Shown piece after piece: positions 10,001-20,964 of a stretch of DNA of 64,000 nucleotides. The notes under the pieces were generated by a model. It saw only the letters and a list, made by a program, of their open reading frames with translations. It made no database searches and was not told where the DNA came from. How positions within the stretch are numbered: position 1 is the stretch's first letter; each line of letters opens with the position of its first letter. This DNA is from Mesorhabditis belari (Eukaryota; Nematoda; Chromadorea; Rhabditida; Rhabditidae). The position numbers were made by a program, and so were the translations under genes. The stretch spans positions 248,001 to 312,000 of the forward strand of contig CAUEEP010000908.1 in the NCBI GenBank assembly GCA_958450365.1. Direction: 5' to 3'.

Positions 10001-11881
10001 TTGGTACAAAAACTATTACAATTGGACAGCACAACACCAAGATATTTGAGTTCAAAATTGGATTGCCAATGGCAAAGGGGCAGGGCAAAAAGGCAGGTCC
10101 CACAATCTTAAATAAATGACTAAAACATTCATTTCTAGAAAAACGCTAATGAAATGCCGTGGAAAGAAATTCTCTTCAGTCGAGAAGCCTCAGCCATATA
10201 TTTAGCGTCTTTTTCGTCAAATTTCTCATCAATCATCGCTTCTTCGTTTATTCCATTGTTTCTAAAAGAACAGTTGGGGTTGTCGATCACGCAGGTAACT
10301 TGATCACTTTCAAGATGTAGATTCAGATTAAAATTCATTTACTTACTTCCATAGAATGGTTACTATACCCCACTTGCTTTCGTCTCTCAACTCATTTCAA
10401 AGAACATTCTCGGTCCAGTCTCTGATCACTTGAAAAGGAAAGGAATCATCTCAAAAACGAAAGCTGTTCGAATATTTCAAACTATTAGTAACACTTTTAA
10501 ACAATTGGATATTGGATTGGATTTAGGTTGTTTTGGCTCAAGTTTAATGATGTTGTTGATCTGTCTCGTGCCCACTTGTGAGACACCACAATTGGCTATT
10601 CCCATACTGTTTACCTATGGTGAGTTTACAGGGTTTACAGGGTGATCCAAAATTATAGAAACTCGGCTTTTCCTGATGTAACTCGACATTCAGCCATTTC
10701 TTTCTCTTTAAATGTTTTTTCAAACATTAAACTAACACTATCTACAATAACAGAAACTTTGGTCTTGGCTGGTCACATATTTGGTCACATATCACTACAA
10801 TACTTTCACAAAAAAGAAAGAAAACTAAAAATAGTACAGTAAGACTACAGTTAGGAAACACAAGTATAAAAAGATTAAATATAAGGCAGATTTGACATGG
10901 CAATAAGAACTAATTCGTTTACAGATACCGTATTTTCTCTAATAGTAGTGCACCGCAAGGAGCCAAGTTGATGCCTATTTTACGGTTTCCAAGCTTTTGC
11001 AGAAGCTCAACACTCTAATCCCCCACTAGAGCTCATCGTCAGCTACATTTTCCGACCCACATCAATAGGTTCTGATAAGCGGTTCTCGAGATTTCGAGCA
11101 ATTTAGGCGACGCTCAGGATGCACTACTATTAGAGAAAATACGGTATTAAGAATTTTCTTACAGACGTGAAGATACCAGACGGGAGCTTCTTCCAAACCC
11201 TACTAATACGGTTCGCAAAAGAATGATAAAGAGAAAGATGATGGGGATGAGAGCTGACCGAAATTTGATAAGGGTCACTACATGTACTTCTAGGACTTTC
11301 CACAATTTTCAAAACTCTACTAATACGGTTCGTAAAAGAATGATATTAGACAGAAAATGTCGAGTTGCTATAGTTTTGGACCACCCTATACATTCAAGTA
11401 TTATATTAATGAAAATTGATAATATTAATAACAATTCAACTTTTTTTCTTAAAACAATAGTTGAACAACAACAACAGCAACAAACAAGTAGTTGTTGAGG
11501 TTTTTGCTTTGCCTGCCTCGTTCCCGGCTATTTCACAGCGATGATCTCAATTGCTCCACCATGCACGGGCACTATTTCAGCGATCGGAAACATTTTTGGC
11601 AATACTGGTTATATTCTTGGCCCATTGATACTGGCTTTCGTCAGCTATATGGTAATAGAACAATTCCTCAAACTTGCTAAATGATTCCAGGAATTTGAAA
11701 ACAAATGGCTGATCGTTTTCGCAATTCCCGCTTTGACTCAATTCATCTCTGGGATTTACTTTATGAATTTTGGTTCAGGTAACTGACTGGAGTTTTCTTG
11801 AAAACAAGTTCTTGTTTAGCCGATGTTCTTCAGTGTATCCAGGTTCCAGAAAAGATTCGAACAGAAAATTATAAACAATAG
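7095..11881 (+). CDS. SLC17-type MFS anion transporter, gene A (13 exons, intact)
   Basis: Exons: 7095-7214, 7746-7847, 7884-8010, 8051-8154, 8254-8349, 8948-9029, 9302-9438, 10139-10294, 10355-10487, 10527-10619, 11500-11651, 11691-11778, 11820-11881; all phases agree, giving 483 residues, normal for SLC17 (sodium-phosphate / vesicular glutamate-type) carriers. Landmarks in order: SMRTNLGMTITCM (TM1 with the conserved Arg), MFS motif A GYVADRFGAKT, TM4-5 GFGEGAVFPCVNSI, KWFPPNERST, GWPSTFY, MPWKEILFS, NGYYTPLAF, LVPGYFTAMISIAPP. It should be a 12-TM plasma- or vesicle-membrane organic or inorganic anion transporter; substrate cannot be told. Introns 5, 7 and 10 hold a mariner-derived MITE, a tandem repeat and a TACCGTA MITE, all removable by splicing. 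Start chosen as the Met before the conserved FRLK motif, matching paralogues B and C. Confidence 0.88.
7225..7470. repeat. Imperfect tandem repeat in intron 1 of gene A
   Basis: Many copies of variants of TTTTAGATCATTGTTTTAGA with TTCTAGATG inserts; unit length irregular (about 9-27 bases). Confidence 0.8.
8372..8928. mobile_element. Mariner-derived MITE (GGGTTGGTGAATTG family) in intron 5 of gene A
   Basis: Ends GGGTTGGTGAATTGAAAACT and its inverse. Near the left end the minus strand still reads YERGIRKLPIKWAEVVNNN then G and stop, a mariner transposase C-terminus, so this is a deletion derivative of a mariner. The centre carries an inverted pair (TCAAAAGAAACCCATTTTG). Related copies: 17280-17320 (one end), 24847-25480, 28430-28525 (one end), 61448-61930. 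Confidence 0.82.
9440..10110. repeat. Tandem/inverted repeat block in intron 7 of gene A
   Basis: Four related blocks of roughly 170 bases, each with TTGGATTGCCAATGGCAAAG, CTTTCTCTGTCGATTGGTAC and its neighbours, partly in inverted order. No coding content. Confidence 0.8.
10926..11146. mobile_element. MITE with TACCGTATTTTCTC ends, in intron 10 of gene A
   Basis: About 221 bases with terminal inverted repeats TACCGTATTTTCTCTAATAG / inverse. A second full copy, inverted inside, is at 36061-36280; a longer relative is at 44557-45097. Confidence 0.85.
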
Positions 11882-12388
11882 ATTGATAAAAGTTTTTAGG
11901 TCCTTTACTGCATAGCATTCAATAGTTTCAAAATCAAAACACACGTCTGTTCAGTGTGTGAGAGGATACCGATGGGGCAATGATTATTAGATATATTTTC
12001 CGAATATAATACAATTACTAATCTAGCGAGAAAACAATAAAATAGAATCAATCGTTGGTTCAGTGTTTCAAAGCCAAAGAAAAGAAATACAAAGTGGCCT
12101 CCGTCCCTTTTACCACACAAAACGATCTTTAGAGGAAGGACAAGAGAATCATAGATATTCAAAATCAAAACATTAAATAAGATTTCACAGAAAAGAGCCA
12201 CATTTCTGAACACACGTCTAATAAAGCTTTATTGTCATAAAGTTAAAGTTTAATAAAGTTTTATGATTCTAAAACGTCTAATAAAAGTTTTATTGTTCTA
12301 TTCAGTTTCAGCCAGCCATTAAACTCGTTAGACAATAACTTGAGGCAAGACTACGGTTGAATTGATATGTTTTAAAAGAAACGTATTA
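11882..12388. other. Gap downstream of gene A
   Basis: No gene seen. Short repeated pieces (TCTAATAAAGTTTTATTGT-like, about 12216-12300) are present. Confidence 0.35.
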
Positions 12389-12810
12389 GACATGGACACT
12401 ATAAACTGTCGAACTGTCACACTACAAACGCTTTTAACCTGCTTCAAATCTGCCGGATTGATATGATCTATAGCTCAAAAAATAGAGAATCTCAAGAACT
12501 TTCGAATGGACTGAAGCACACCCAAAAACATCAATGCTAAAGAAAGTTACAGTGGTTTGTAGTCTGACTCGATCGCTTCGACTACGCTCGAGTACGGTCC
12601 GTTTCGAGTCCAGACTACAAACCACTGTAACTTTCTTTAGCATTGATATTTTGCCTGTCCTTTATTCGATTCGAAAGCTCTTAAGATCCTCTATTTGTTG
12701 AGCTATGGATCATGTCAATCCAGCAGATTTGAAGCAGGTTAGAAACGTTTGTAGTTTGTGTTTGTAGTTTGCGTTTGTGGTTTGCATTTGTAATTTATAG
12801 TGTCCATGTC
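12389..12810. mobile_element. Foldback element
   Basis: Long imperfect hairpin: outer arms GACATGGACACTATAAA / inverse, inner arms GAAAGTTACAGTGGTTTGTA around a loop of about 50 bases. The right arm holds a short GTTTGTAGTTTGC duplication. No coding capacity. Confidence 0.8.
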
Positions 12811-12874
12811 AAAAAGGTGTTGAGAGAACAAATTGGAGACCATGAAGATTGCATCGCTGTGCAAAAACGAAAAT

Positions 12875-13180
12875 TGCGCCGAATGGAATTGCCATTTACC
12901 AAGGCCTTCGCTTTGTGCGCATTTGGTATCAAAATGTAGCCCTTCAATTAGGCTACACAATGGTATAAAAAACTCGTAGAAAAACTGTTGTTTAGTACAA
13001 GAAAAATGACCGCAAAGTGAGAGCACCGACTGTACACCGCAATACTAACAACGACGTGCCGTCTTTTGTATGGGTATGTAGTCAAAGAGTTTTTTATACC
13101 ATCGTGTAGCCCAATTGAAAGGCTACATTTTGATACCAGATGCTCACAAAGAGTAGGCCTTGGTAAATAGCAATTTAGCA
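12875..13180. mobile_element. Foldback element
   Basis: Arms include AAGGCCTTCGCTTTGTG and GGTATCAAAATGTAGCC on the left and their inverse on the right (AGGCTACATTTTGATACCAG). Non-coding. Confidence 0.7.
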
Positions 13181-13297
13181 GTAAATAGCAATCTTCATAG
13201 TCCTAACAAATTCGATGGTGATTCAAAAACTAACTTTTAAACTCTTTGTCGTGACGATCTCGTGATCGAGATCACATGGAAATGGCCAGCTAGACAC

Positions 13298-13850
13298 CTA
13301 CAGTACTGGACAATGAAATATCATATTTGAAAAACGATCGTCACTTTTGCGCGTCTGTAACTCCCTTGTCTTTGAGTTTAAACTATTAGTGTTCTACATT
13401 TTCTGAAAGCTCAGTTTTGCTGCAAGTCTTTAGCAACATCACCAATATTGAAAACTGATGGACCTGGAAATATTGGTGATGTTTAAAAGTTCTTCTTGTT
13501 CGACCTTTGACTGTGATTGGAAGTGCTTGGCAGTCGTTCAACTGATTCATTCCTTTAATTTCACTGAAAGTTAAATACAGCTTAAGATTTCAAACTTATG
13601 CAATACCTACACTACTGGACAATGAAATATCATATTTGAAAAAATATCGTCACTTTCGCGCGTCTGTAACTCCCTTGTCTTTGAGTTTAAACTATTAGTG
13701 TTATACATTTTCTGAAAGCTCCTTTCAAGGGCTACACAATGGTAATATTAATATTTAGAAATACGGTAAAGACAAGGAAGTTACAGACAAGCGAAAGTGA
13801 CGATCCTTTTTCAAATATGATATTTCATTGTCCAGTAGTGTATGTGGACG
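13298..13850. repeat. Three copies of a dispersed repeat (CTACTGGACAATG)
   Basis: Direct copies at 13298-13410 and 13605-13720 (ACTGGACAATGAAATATCAT ... CTCCCTTGTCTTTGAGTTTA) and an inverted copy at 13765-13845. The last two could form a stem. Confidence 0.8.
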
Positions 13851-14117
13851 AACGCCTATTGTGCGAGATTTAATATGCGTCGCTACCCGTTCAACTCCAA
13901 GACGAGACCAACGCCAAAGTTCTGTATAAAAGCAATGTGAACGAGCTGCCGACATGTGCCGTGGAGTCGTCTCTACACTCCCAATCCCAAACCACTGAAC
14001 TAACTATTATTGCTGTAATAAAGATTATATCTAAACCAACAATAATCAACAATAATCAACTAAACCAACAATAATCACTACACTCTTTATTAACTTTATT
14101 AGTTTACAAATTCATGA

Positions 14118-17100
14118 TCAACTCATTGAATCAATAGCTTTCGGTGTCTTTTCCACTTCTTTAGCCCAAGGTAACACGTCGGCTGAATGAGCTTTACTTG
14201 ATGAAAATTTTAGAAACATTTACCCGTTCCCCACATTGAAAAGATCACACCGCCGATCATTTGAACAAGAGCACTCGCGCATAAACATATCGTCCATTTG
14301 TTCTCGATTTCCTAAATTAATTTTATCTTTTGAGAACGATTCTGTTTTTTTCTTGACACTTTACTTACTAAATAGTTCATCAACGCTAGCAACAGTGGTC
14401 CGGCTAGATTTCCAATTGTGCCCAATATCGAGCCTAAAGTGCTTGAAACTGTTAACATACTGTACTAATTTATTATATTTTTGTATTACAATATTTAAAC
14501 TTTTTGAACCTAGCGATGTGATCGTTCCAGTGTAAGGCCCAGCGATTGAGATCACTGACGTGAAGTAGCCAGGCACCAAACAGGAAAAGGTTAAGCCTAA
14601 ACAAATTCTATGATGTGTTATTGAGATCAAAATCTGATAGATCTGATTACCGTATGCCATTAGACATGGAATTGCTAAATACGGCCGCTCACACGAAGGC
14701 ACGATCGACAAGAGAATCACAGCGATCGCTGAACCGAATCCACCTAAAGCTCTAGGTAAGTGGAAAGCTCTCAAAGGTTGTAAGCTGTACATTCAACATA
14801 TTTATAAAGATATTCAAGCAAGCTTTGAGATTTACTCAAAACTTTCAAAATGTTCAATTTACTCCTAGAATCTGGCTTGAAACTTCTTATTGTTTACTAG
14901 GGAAAGGCATGAACTCAAGGTGAGCTTTTGTCTGGACACCTTATAGAAATGGATATGTGAAATCCGAATCTGAAATCAAAACTTGCCAAATGACTTTCTA
15001 AGCGTGTAAAAGCGAAAATTTTGCGTTAAAAAGGATCCTTTAAAAGGCTTCCTCTCTAGAGGAGGAATCTTGATAGAATCGGCCTTGAGGAATCTGAATC
15101 TGAAATCAAAATCTGCCAAACGACTTTCCAGGTGTGTAAAACTTTAATCGAAACTTTGGCGTCAAAAAAGATGCTTTAAAAAGCTTCCTCCTACGAAAAG
15201 CCTAGTGGTTAACGGGTTGGGCTTCCACCCGCAAGATCACAGTTCGGTCGCTGACGCAGCTTTTTGTTTTTGTTTTCTTTTAAAGCCACTTCCAACATTT
15301 TGCAGTAGAAAGCCTGGATCTAAAAAGAACCGTATTGGAACCATATTGGAGCCGTATTGGAACCGTATTGGAATCGTATTGGATCTTAAAAGAACCGTAT
15401 TGGATCTAAATAGAATCGTATTGGATCTAAATGTTCTAATAGAAACCCTTTTGAGTCATCCCAACTAAAATGATTTCATTAGAATGATCATTTCTTACTA
15501 AGAATTTCAATCCAATTCTCCGAATAACTCTTCTAGTAGCTTGAACTCTGAACTTGAAGGTGCTCAGATAAAAGCTCACCTTGAGCCTTTCCCTAGTTAG
15601 AACATACTAATTGTTTGGAAGATTTTCCCCAATCGTGTCCGATTGTACCCTTTCCTTTTCAAGTAATCAGAAAATGGTCCCATTGTATTTTTGGAGAGAA
15701 GTTGCGAGCAAAAGGGAACCATTGTATATAAACCATTCTGAAAATCACTCAATATTCTCAAGAACAAGGTTTACCATAGACATTTCTTGACCTAATGGCT
15801 CTAATGACTAAAAATGACTCTAATTAAATCTTTAATTAAACTATAAACAGTTTTAGACAAACCTGGCTCATCGGTAACAATAAAACCTCCTTCAGATATA
15901 GCGGGAGGAATGATTGAAGCAAATTTGAGATAAAATTACATGAGAGATTGCAGAAAGTACAAGCAAAAACCTCTTTCGAGGTGAGAATCTCTCTCCATGG
16001 CATTGAATCCGTTTTCTAGAGCTTTTTAGAGATTAAATTCATTCACCAAAATCTTTACCGATATCGTTTTCGTCGACTTTGTGTAAACCTCGAGAAATTT
16101 TCGCTCGTTCTCAGGAACGAAACGATTCTCCAATGGAGAGTTGGAGATGAAAATGAGGCAGCAAATGCACCAAATCGTGCCAGTGATTGCTAAATGTGTG
16201 TTTGAATTGGTGCTCTGCATTGAATTCGTGTTCTGCATTGAATTGGTGTTCTAAATTTTAATTCACTAATAAATTTGCTCAATTTACCAAAGAAGTAGAA
16301 AATAGATGGCCATCCAAAGATGCTCAAGCAAAGAAACGAGCTGATTAACGAAGAGAAACCAGAAGCAATCTAGAAAGAATACCTGATTGACTACCAATTG
16401 GTGAAGATCTAAATTATACAATTTATAGTACAGTCGACTCTTTCTATAACGGAAGGGACCAAAAAATGTTTCCATTATAGAGCTTCTGTTATATAGAGTG
16501 CCGTTTTATATAGCTTAGCGTTGGGCGAAACCAAAATTCCATTTAGTTATCTAGAGTTTTCCGCTATAAAGAGTTCCGTTATATAGAGTCGAGTTTAAAT
16601 GTCGTAGCCGATTATGAATGAGTGGGTCCGGACGCGTCCAACCATCAAGTATTTTCATTTTGTAGCGAATTCAATTCTGCGTCGATTGGTACCAAATTTG
16701 TGAGTTTTGGTTAAGAATTGCGGGCGCTACAACGTTTTGTAATTGGCGGGACGCCCGTAGCCGATTATGCATTTCAGCCGATAAATGAGTGGGTTTGGAC
16801 GCGTCCAACCATCAATTATTTGATATCATTCAACGCAGAATCATTAATAATTATGTTAAATTTTTTAAATTAGAAAGATTAGATAAAAAAGAAAAAAAAT
16901 TATGTGGCTTCAAAGTTTTCTCTTGAAAAAACAGTTTTTTTGCTCTAATTTTTTTTTCTTTTTATCAAATCTTGCTAATTTAAAAAATTTAACATAATTA
17001 TTAATGATTCTGCGTTGAATGATATCAAATAATTGATGGTTGGACGCTCCTAGACCCACTCATTCATCGGCTAAAATGCATAATCGGCTACGGGCGTCGC

Positions 17101-19764
17101 GACAATTACAAAACGTTGTAGCGCCGGCAATTCTTAACCAAAACTCACAAATTTGGTACCAATCAACGCAGAATTGAATTCGCTACAAAATGATTTAATA
17201 TTGTCCTCATAAATTAAAGGGTTGCTCTACTAGAAAGATTTGGCAAAAAATTTCATTCATAATCGGCTACGACATATATTGGGTTGGTGAATTGAAAACT
17301 GCCGGCTATTGTCATAATAATAGTGTGGCGAATAGCCACTAAAAAGTTACCTAACTCTGACAGCCTAAAAATTGAAAAAGTATTGCGGAAATCCGTGCGC
17401 CTTCATTCTATTTCTAGAGCTTTCGTTATATAGAGTGCCGTTTTATATAGCTTAGCGTCGGCCGAAACCAAAATTTCATTACACGTCGAGTAAATTGAAT
17501 ATCTTTACATTTGAAGGGAATATGTCACCAAATCAGTTAAACGTTTGAATATTTTTAAAAGGAATTGTATATAAGGCGTCGTTCGTGATTTTTGCCCTAA
17601 TTTTGGGGGTGGGACAAATGCGACCTTTTTTTGCGCACCTGGACATTTGCGCACCTTTTTTTTGCTGGAAAAGGCCTTAGGAAAGGTCGTAGAGCTTCGA
17701 AAATATTTCCATGTAAGGGAATCGTATGCGTAGATTCCGAATTTCAACAAATCAGACCTCGCTGACACGTCAAATTTGGGCTAAAAGGCAAAAACTACGG
17801 AAAAGCGTTAAGTTGCGTTTTCCAGCAAAAAAAAGGTGCGCAAATGTCCAGTTGCGCAAAAAAAGGTCGCATTTGTTCCAGCCCCCTAATTTTTGCCTAA
17901 GTGCGCGTTTTAAAAAAAGCCTTACTTTCGAGAAATACACTCTATCTGTAATTGCGTACAAATAAGTTAGGTATTTGTTTACATGAAATGAACTCGTTTT
18001 TGTGCTAAGCTGTGCTGGAGATCCGAATTCAGAACTCCGTTCGGGTGAAAGTATAACTATTCTATTTGATTTTAAAAGTGAATAGAATAGAAATCAAATA
18101 GAATAGATAATTTAGATAATTAAAATGACTAGATAAAGTAGATACAAATCTCAAATCCGGGATCCGAGCCCTTGATTCAGTAAGAAGTTGAATTGTTAGA
18201 GATTAAAGGAATGGAATGAAGAATAACCGAGCATTGGCTGAAGTTCTTGTGTTCTTGACCTCAATTCGAATCTTTAGCAGATCTTTTAACAAAATCGGCA
18301 TTCTAATTGCATCAAATTTCATCAAATTTCATCATATTTACATCAAAAATGATTCGTTGCCAACCTGAATCCCGGACGTGTAAATCGCAGCCATCGTCGA
18401 CTTCTCATTTGTGGGAAACCACCTAGCAGCCAAGCTGTTCAGACAAGGAAACATAAAACCCTAAAGTTGAAATAAGTTTACACATTTAAAATTTGCTAAA
18501 GTTTACAGGCAAGATACCTCAGCTAATCCCATAATTAGTCTTGAGATGAAAAAGGCGAAAAACGAATGATTGGCGATCAGTGGCGAAAGATAACTGATCA
18601 CAACAAAAATCATCGAAGCAGCTAAAGAGTTTTCTATTTTAAAGCCTTTGTAAAGCCCTTTTTTACCCAATAACAGTATTTTTGCCCCAAAACGATCAGC
18701 CAAATAGCCAGAAAAGAAGATTGTTACAAAAGCTCCGTAAAAAGTTGATGAGAAAAGCATCGCTTGTTCGGGAGGTGACCATTCGAGAGTACCCTGAACA
18801 ATAAAGATTCAAAATTGAAAAACAAGATGAAAACATCATATCCAATGGATATTCCTGGTTCGTTGCTGGCTCTTTGGCATTCCAATGGAATTTGATTCGT
18901 CTCGTTGCGAAAACTTTTCGTTTTTCCACTTGTTAAAGTGGAATTGACCTGAAACAAGTTTTATCGCTTTGGGTTCCTTAGCACAGTTCAAACTTTGAGT
19001 TTAACAACAGAAAAATGAAACCAAGGCAACAAAAACAGTTCACCACACCTAAAAAGCTACCGTAAATTCACCAATCCCTATCCTCCCCGTACAGTCGCGT
19101 AGTCGCAAAAGTTTTTTAGTATTTCATTTTTTTCAAAGCACCCCTACTTTCAAAAAATGTGTCTTTGGTATCAAAAAATAGCCCTGAATTTCAGCTACTT
19201 TTTGATACCTAAGCGCGCATTGTAGCATAAACCAGTGTCGAGAAAAACTCGTTCAAAGCTAGACTACGCAACACTCCGCACCGTCATTATGGGGGTGGGG
19301 TACTATTACAGTATTTACGGTAACAATTTCTTGGCTTTGGTCTTAATTTTTGGAAAGTTTAAAGAGTTCAGCTCACAGCACAAGAAAAAGCCAACTTTTG
19401 AACTTTTTATGACCAGCTTTGCCGATCAATGTCAGGAATAGCTCTAGGAATAGCTGATCAATGTCAGGAACAGCTTTCTAACATCATCACATTGATTTCT
19501 GAGAATGCCATCTCAAAGTAAAGTTCTGACACATCAAGATCAAGTTAATGTTTCAAGAAAGACAAGAGCTTTTGCAAAAAATAGTTCAAAAATTTGATCT
19601 TAAGACAAAACGAAGCTCCAACAATCCAACAATTAACAAACCATGCACGGAATCGCCATATTCAAATTCAGTCTCATTGACCACACCGCCCATAATCCGA
19701 AAGTCAGCAAAAAGCCGAAACGAAGACGAAAAGATTTCAGGGAAAATAGCGGTGATTCTTCCAT
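14118..19764 (-). CDS. SLC17-type MFS anion transporter, gene B (14 exons, intact)
   Basis: Exons in coding order: 19642-19764, 18835-18948, 18667-18793, 18518-18621, 18365-18460, 16288-16369, 16059-16189, 15863-16015, 15608-15737, 14651-14743, 14510-14596, 14369-14433, 14224-14311, 14118-14182. Phases agree throughout, giving 485 residues. Landmarks: SMRLNLNMAIPCM (TM1), GYLADRFGAKI (motif A), GLAEGFMFPCLNSL, RWFPTNEKST, FGWPSIFYFF, MPWREILTSKE, LVPGYFTSVISIAGP, C-terminal DVLPWAKEVEK. Exon sizes match gene A (127, 104, 96, 82, 93, 88), except that A's 152-base exon is split in two (87+65) here and in C. The 2-kb intron after exon 5 holds several foldback repeats and intron 1 a MITE. Substrate unknown. 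Transcribed away from gene C's direction of entry, i.e. C lies upstream on the same strand. Confidence 0.88.
15195..15262 (+). repeat. tRNA-like (SINE-type) fragment in a gene B intron
   Basis: GCCTAGTGGTTAACGGGTTG resembles a pol III A box and GATCACAGTTCGGTCG resembles a degraded B box, spaced as in tRNA-derived SINEs. The B box departs from consensus and no cloverleaf was confirmed. Confidence 0.3.
15325..15435. repeat. Minisatellite (ACCGTATTGGA units)
   Basis: About seven units of variants of GAACCGTATTGGATCTAAA within an intron of gene B. Confidence 0.8.
16435..16600. repeat. TATAGAGTGCCG-type repeat
   Basis: Repeated CCGTTATATAGAGT / CGTTTTATATAGCTTAGCG motifs; the same sequence recurs at 17410-17480, on the other side of the foldback element 16600-17277, which suggests that element inserted into it. 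Confidence 0.6.
16600..17277. mobile_element. Foldback element, GTCGTAGCCG family
   Basis: Near-perfect palindrome of about 680 bases ending ATGTCGTAGCCGATTATGAA and its inverse; the arms carry GTTGGACGCGTCC, TGGTACCAAATTTGTGAG and TTAACATAATTATTAATG. Relatives: 30475-30974, about 36998-37404 (short), 43925-44557. No transposase seen. Confidence 0.85.
17590..17890. mobile_element. Foldback element, GGGACAAATGCGACC family
   Basis: Arms GTGGGACAAATGCGACCTTT and TGGACATTTGCGCACC with inverted partners at 17835-17888. A second copy is at 32143-32628. Confidence 0.85.
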
Positions 19765-20310
19765 TTTTCTTCCAGAATCAAGATTGACTTTCCACAAAAT
19801 TTTGGATTTTATATTTTAGAAAATCTGAGCGCTCTTTGTGCCTACTCGGTCTCAAAAAAATTTCCCTAATCCTGCTGCTTTTTGATCGAACTTTTCGTGT
19901 CAGTTCTCAATTTTAAAGGCTTGATTGGAGAATGAAGAAGTTGAATTGTTAGAGATTAAAGGAATGGAATGAAGAATAATTGAGCATTGGCTGAAGTTCT
20001 TGTGTTCTTGACCTCAATTCGAATCTTTAGCAGATCTTTATCAAAATCGGCATTCTAATTGCATCAAATTTCATCATATTTACATCAAAAATGATTCGTT
20101 GCCAACCTGATTCAGTAAGAAGTTGAATTGTTAGAGATTAAAGGAATTGAATGAAGAATAATTGAGCATTGGCTGTTCTTGCTCTTGTTCTTGTGTTCTT
20201 GACCTTTCGAATCTTTAGCAGATCTTTATCAATTCGAATCTTTAGCAGATCTTTATCAAAATCGGCATTCTAATTGCGTCAAATTTCATCATATTTACAT
20301 CAAAAATCAT
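18173..20310. repeat. About 190-base unit in three copies around the 5' half of gene B
   Basis: Copies at about 18173-18366, 19934-20110 and 20111-20310. Each runs from GATTCAGTAAGAAGTTGAAT through TAGAGATTAAAGGAATGGAA to ATTCGTTGCCAACCTGA. In the first copy the right edge coincides with the donor junction of gene B exon 5. Confidence 0.8.
19058..19322. mobile_element. MITE with TACCGTAAAT ends, in intron 1 of gene B
   Basis: Left end TACCGTAAATTCACC, right end GGGGTACTATTACAGTATTT then ACGGTA; interior arms TCAAAAAATAGCCCTGAATT. Related to 21693-21956 and 22218-22452. Confidence 0.82.
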
Positions 20311-20344
20311 AATTATAAACAAGTTTTACAATTTTTGAATAATA

Positions 20345-20960
20345 ATTTGACCGTAATCGGTAAAGAAGTTTAGTAAAAAGTGACTAGAACGAGAAATCAA
20401 AGAAGAATCAAAGAAGCTCTTATTTTTGCTGTAACCGGAATCTTTGAAAAACATTAATATCTGTAAGGTTTACAATAAGATTAAGCTAAACAAAATGAAG
20501 AAAAGAAAATGCAAAATTAAATGCAAATACTCTTTAGATAGCTAAAGCGCAAATTTTTTTGCATGATTTAACCATGAGACGTAATCGTAGAAATGGTCGA
20601 TTGTGACAGCCAAAATGCAGCCGATTGTGACAGCCAAAATAACCAAAATGCTTCGCCAATTCATTCGGTCTTTTTAAAGCCGAGAGCTCAGCTTTTAAAG
20701 CTCAAAGTCGATTCGCCTTCTTTTTCTTTTTTCTTATTTCATTACCCTGTTTAAAGATATTCAATGGCCAAAGGGATATTGAGCATTTTGAGTCGAAAAA
20801 CGTTATATCGAATGCAAATTTTGTATCGTTTTATCAAACATATCGTTATATCAAACATATCGTTATATCAAATGTATCTTTATATCAAACGTATCGTTAT
20901 ATCAAGAGTTGACTGTACTTTTATCTTTATTTGTACATGACTATAAAGCATTTTTCAAAT
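20345..20960. other. Spacer between gene B exon 1 side repeats and the 3' end of gene C
   Basis: No gene recognised. 20805-20925 is a minisatellite of ATCGTTATATCAAACAT units. 20590-20650 has a short duplicated CGATTGTGACAGCCAAAAT. Confidence 0.5.
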
Positions 20961-20964
20961 CTTT

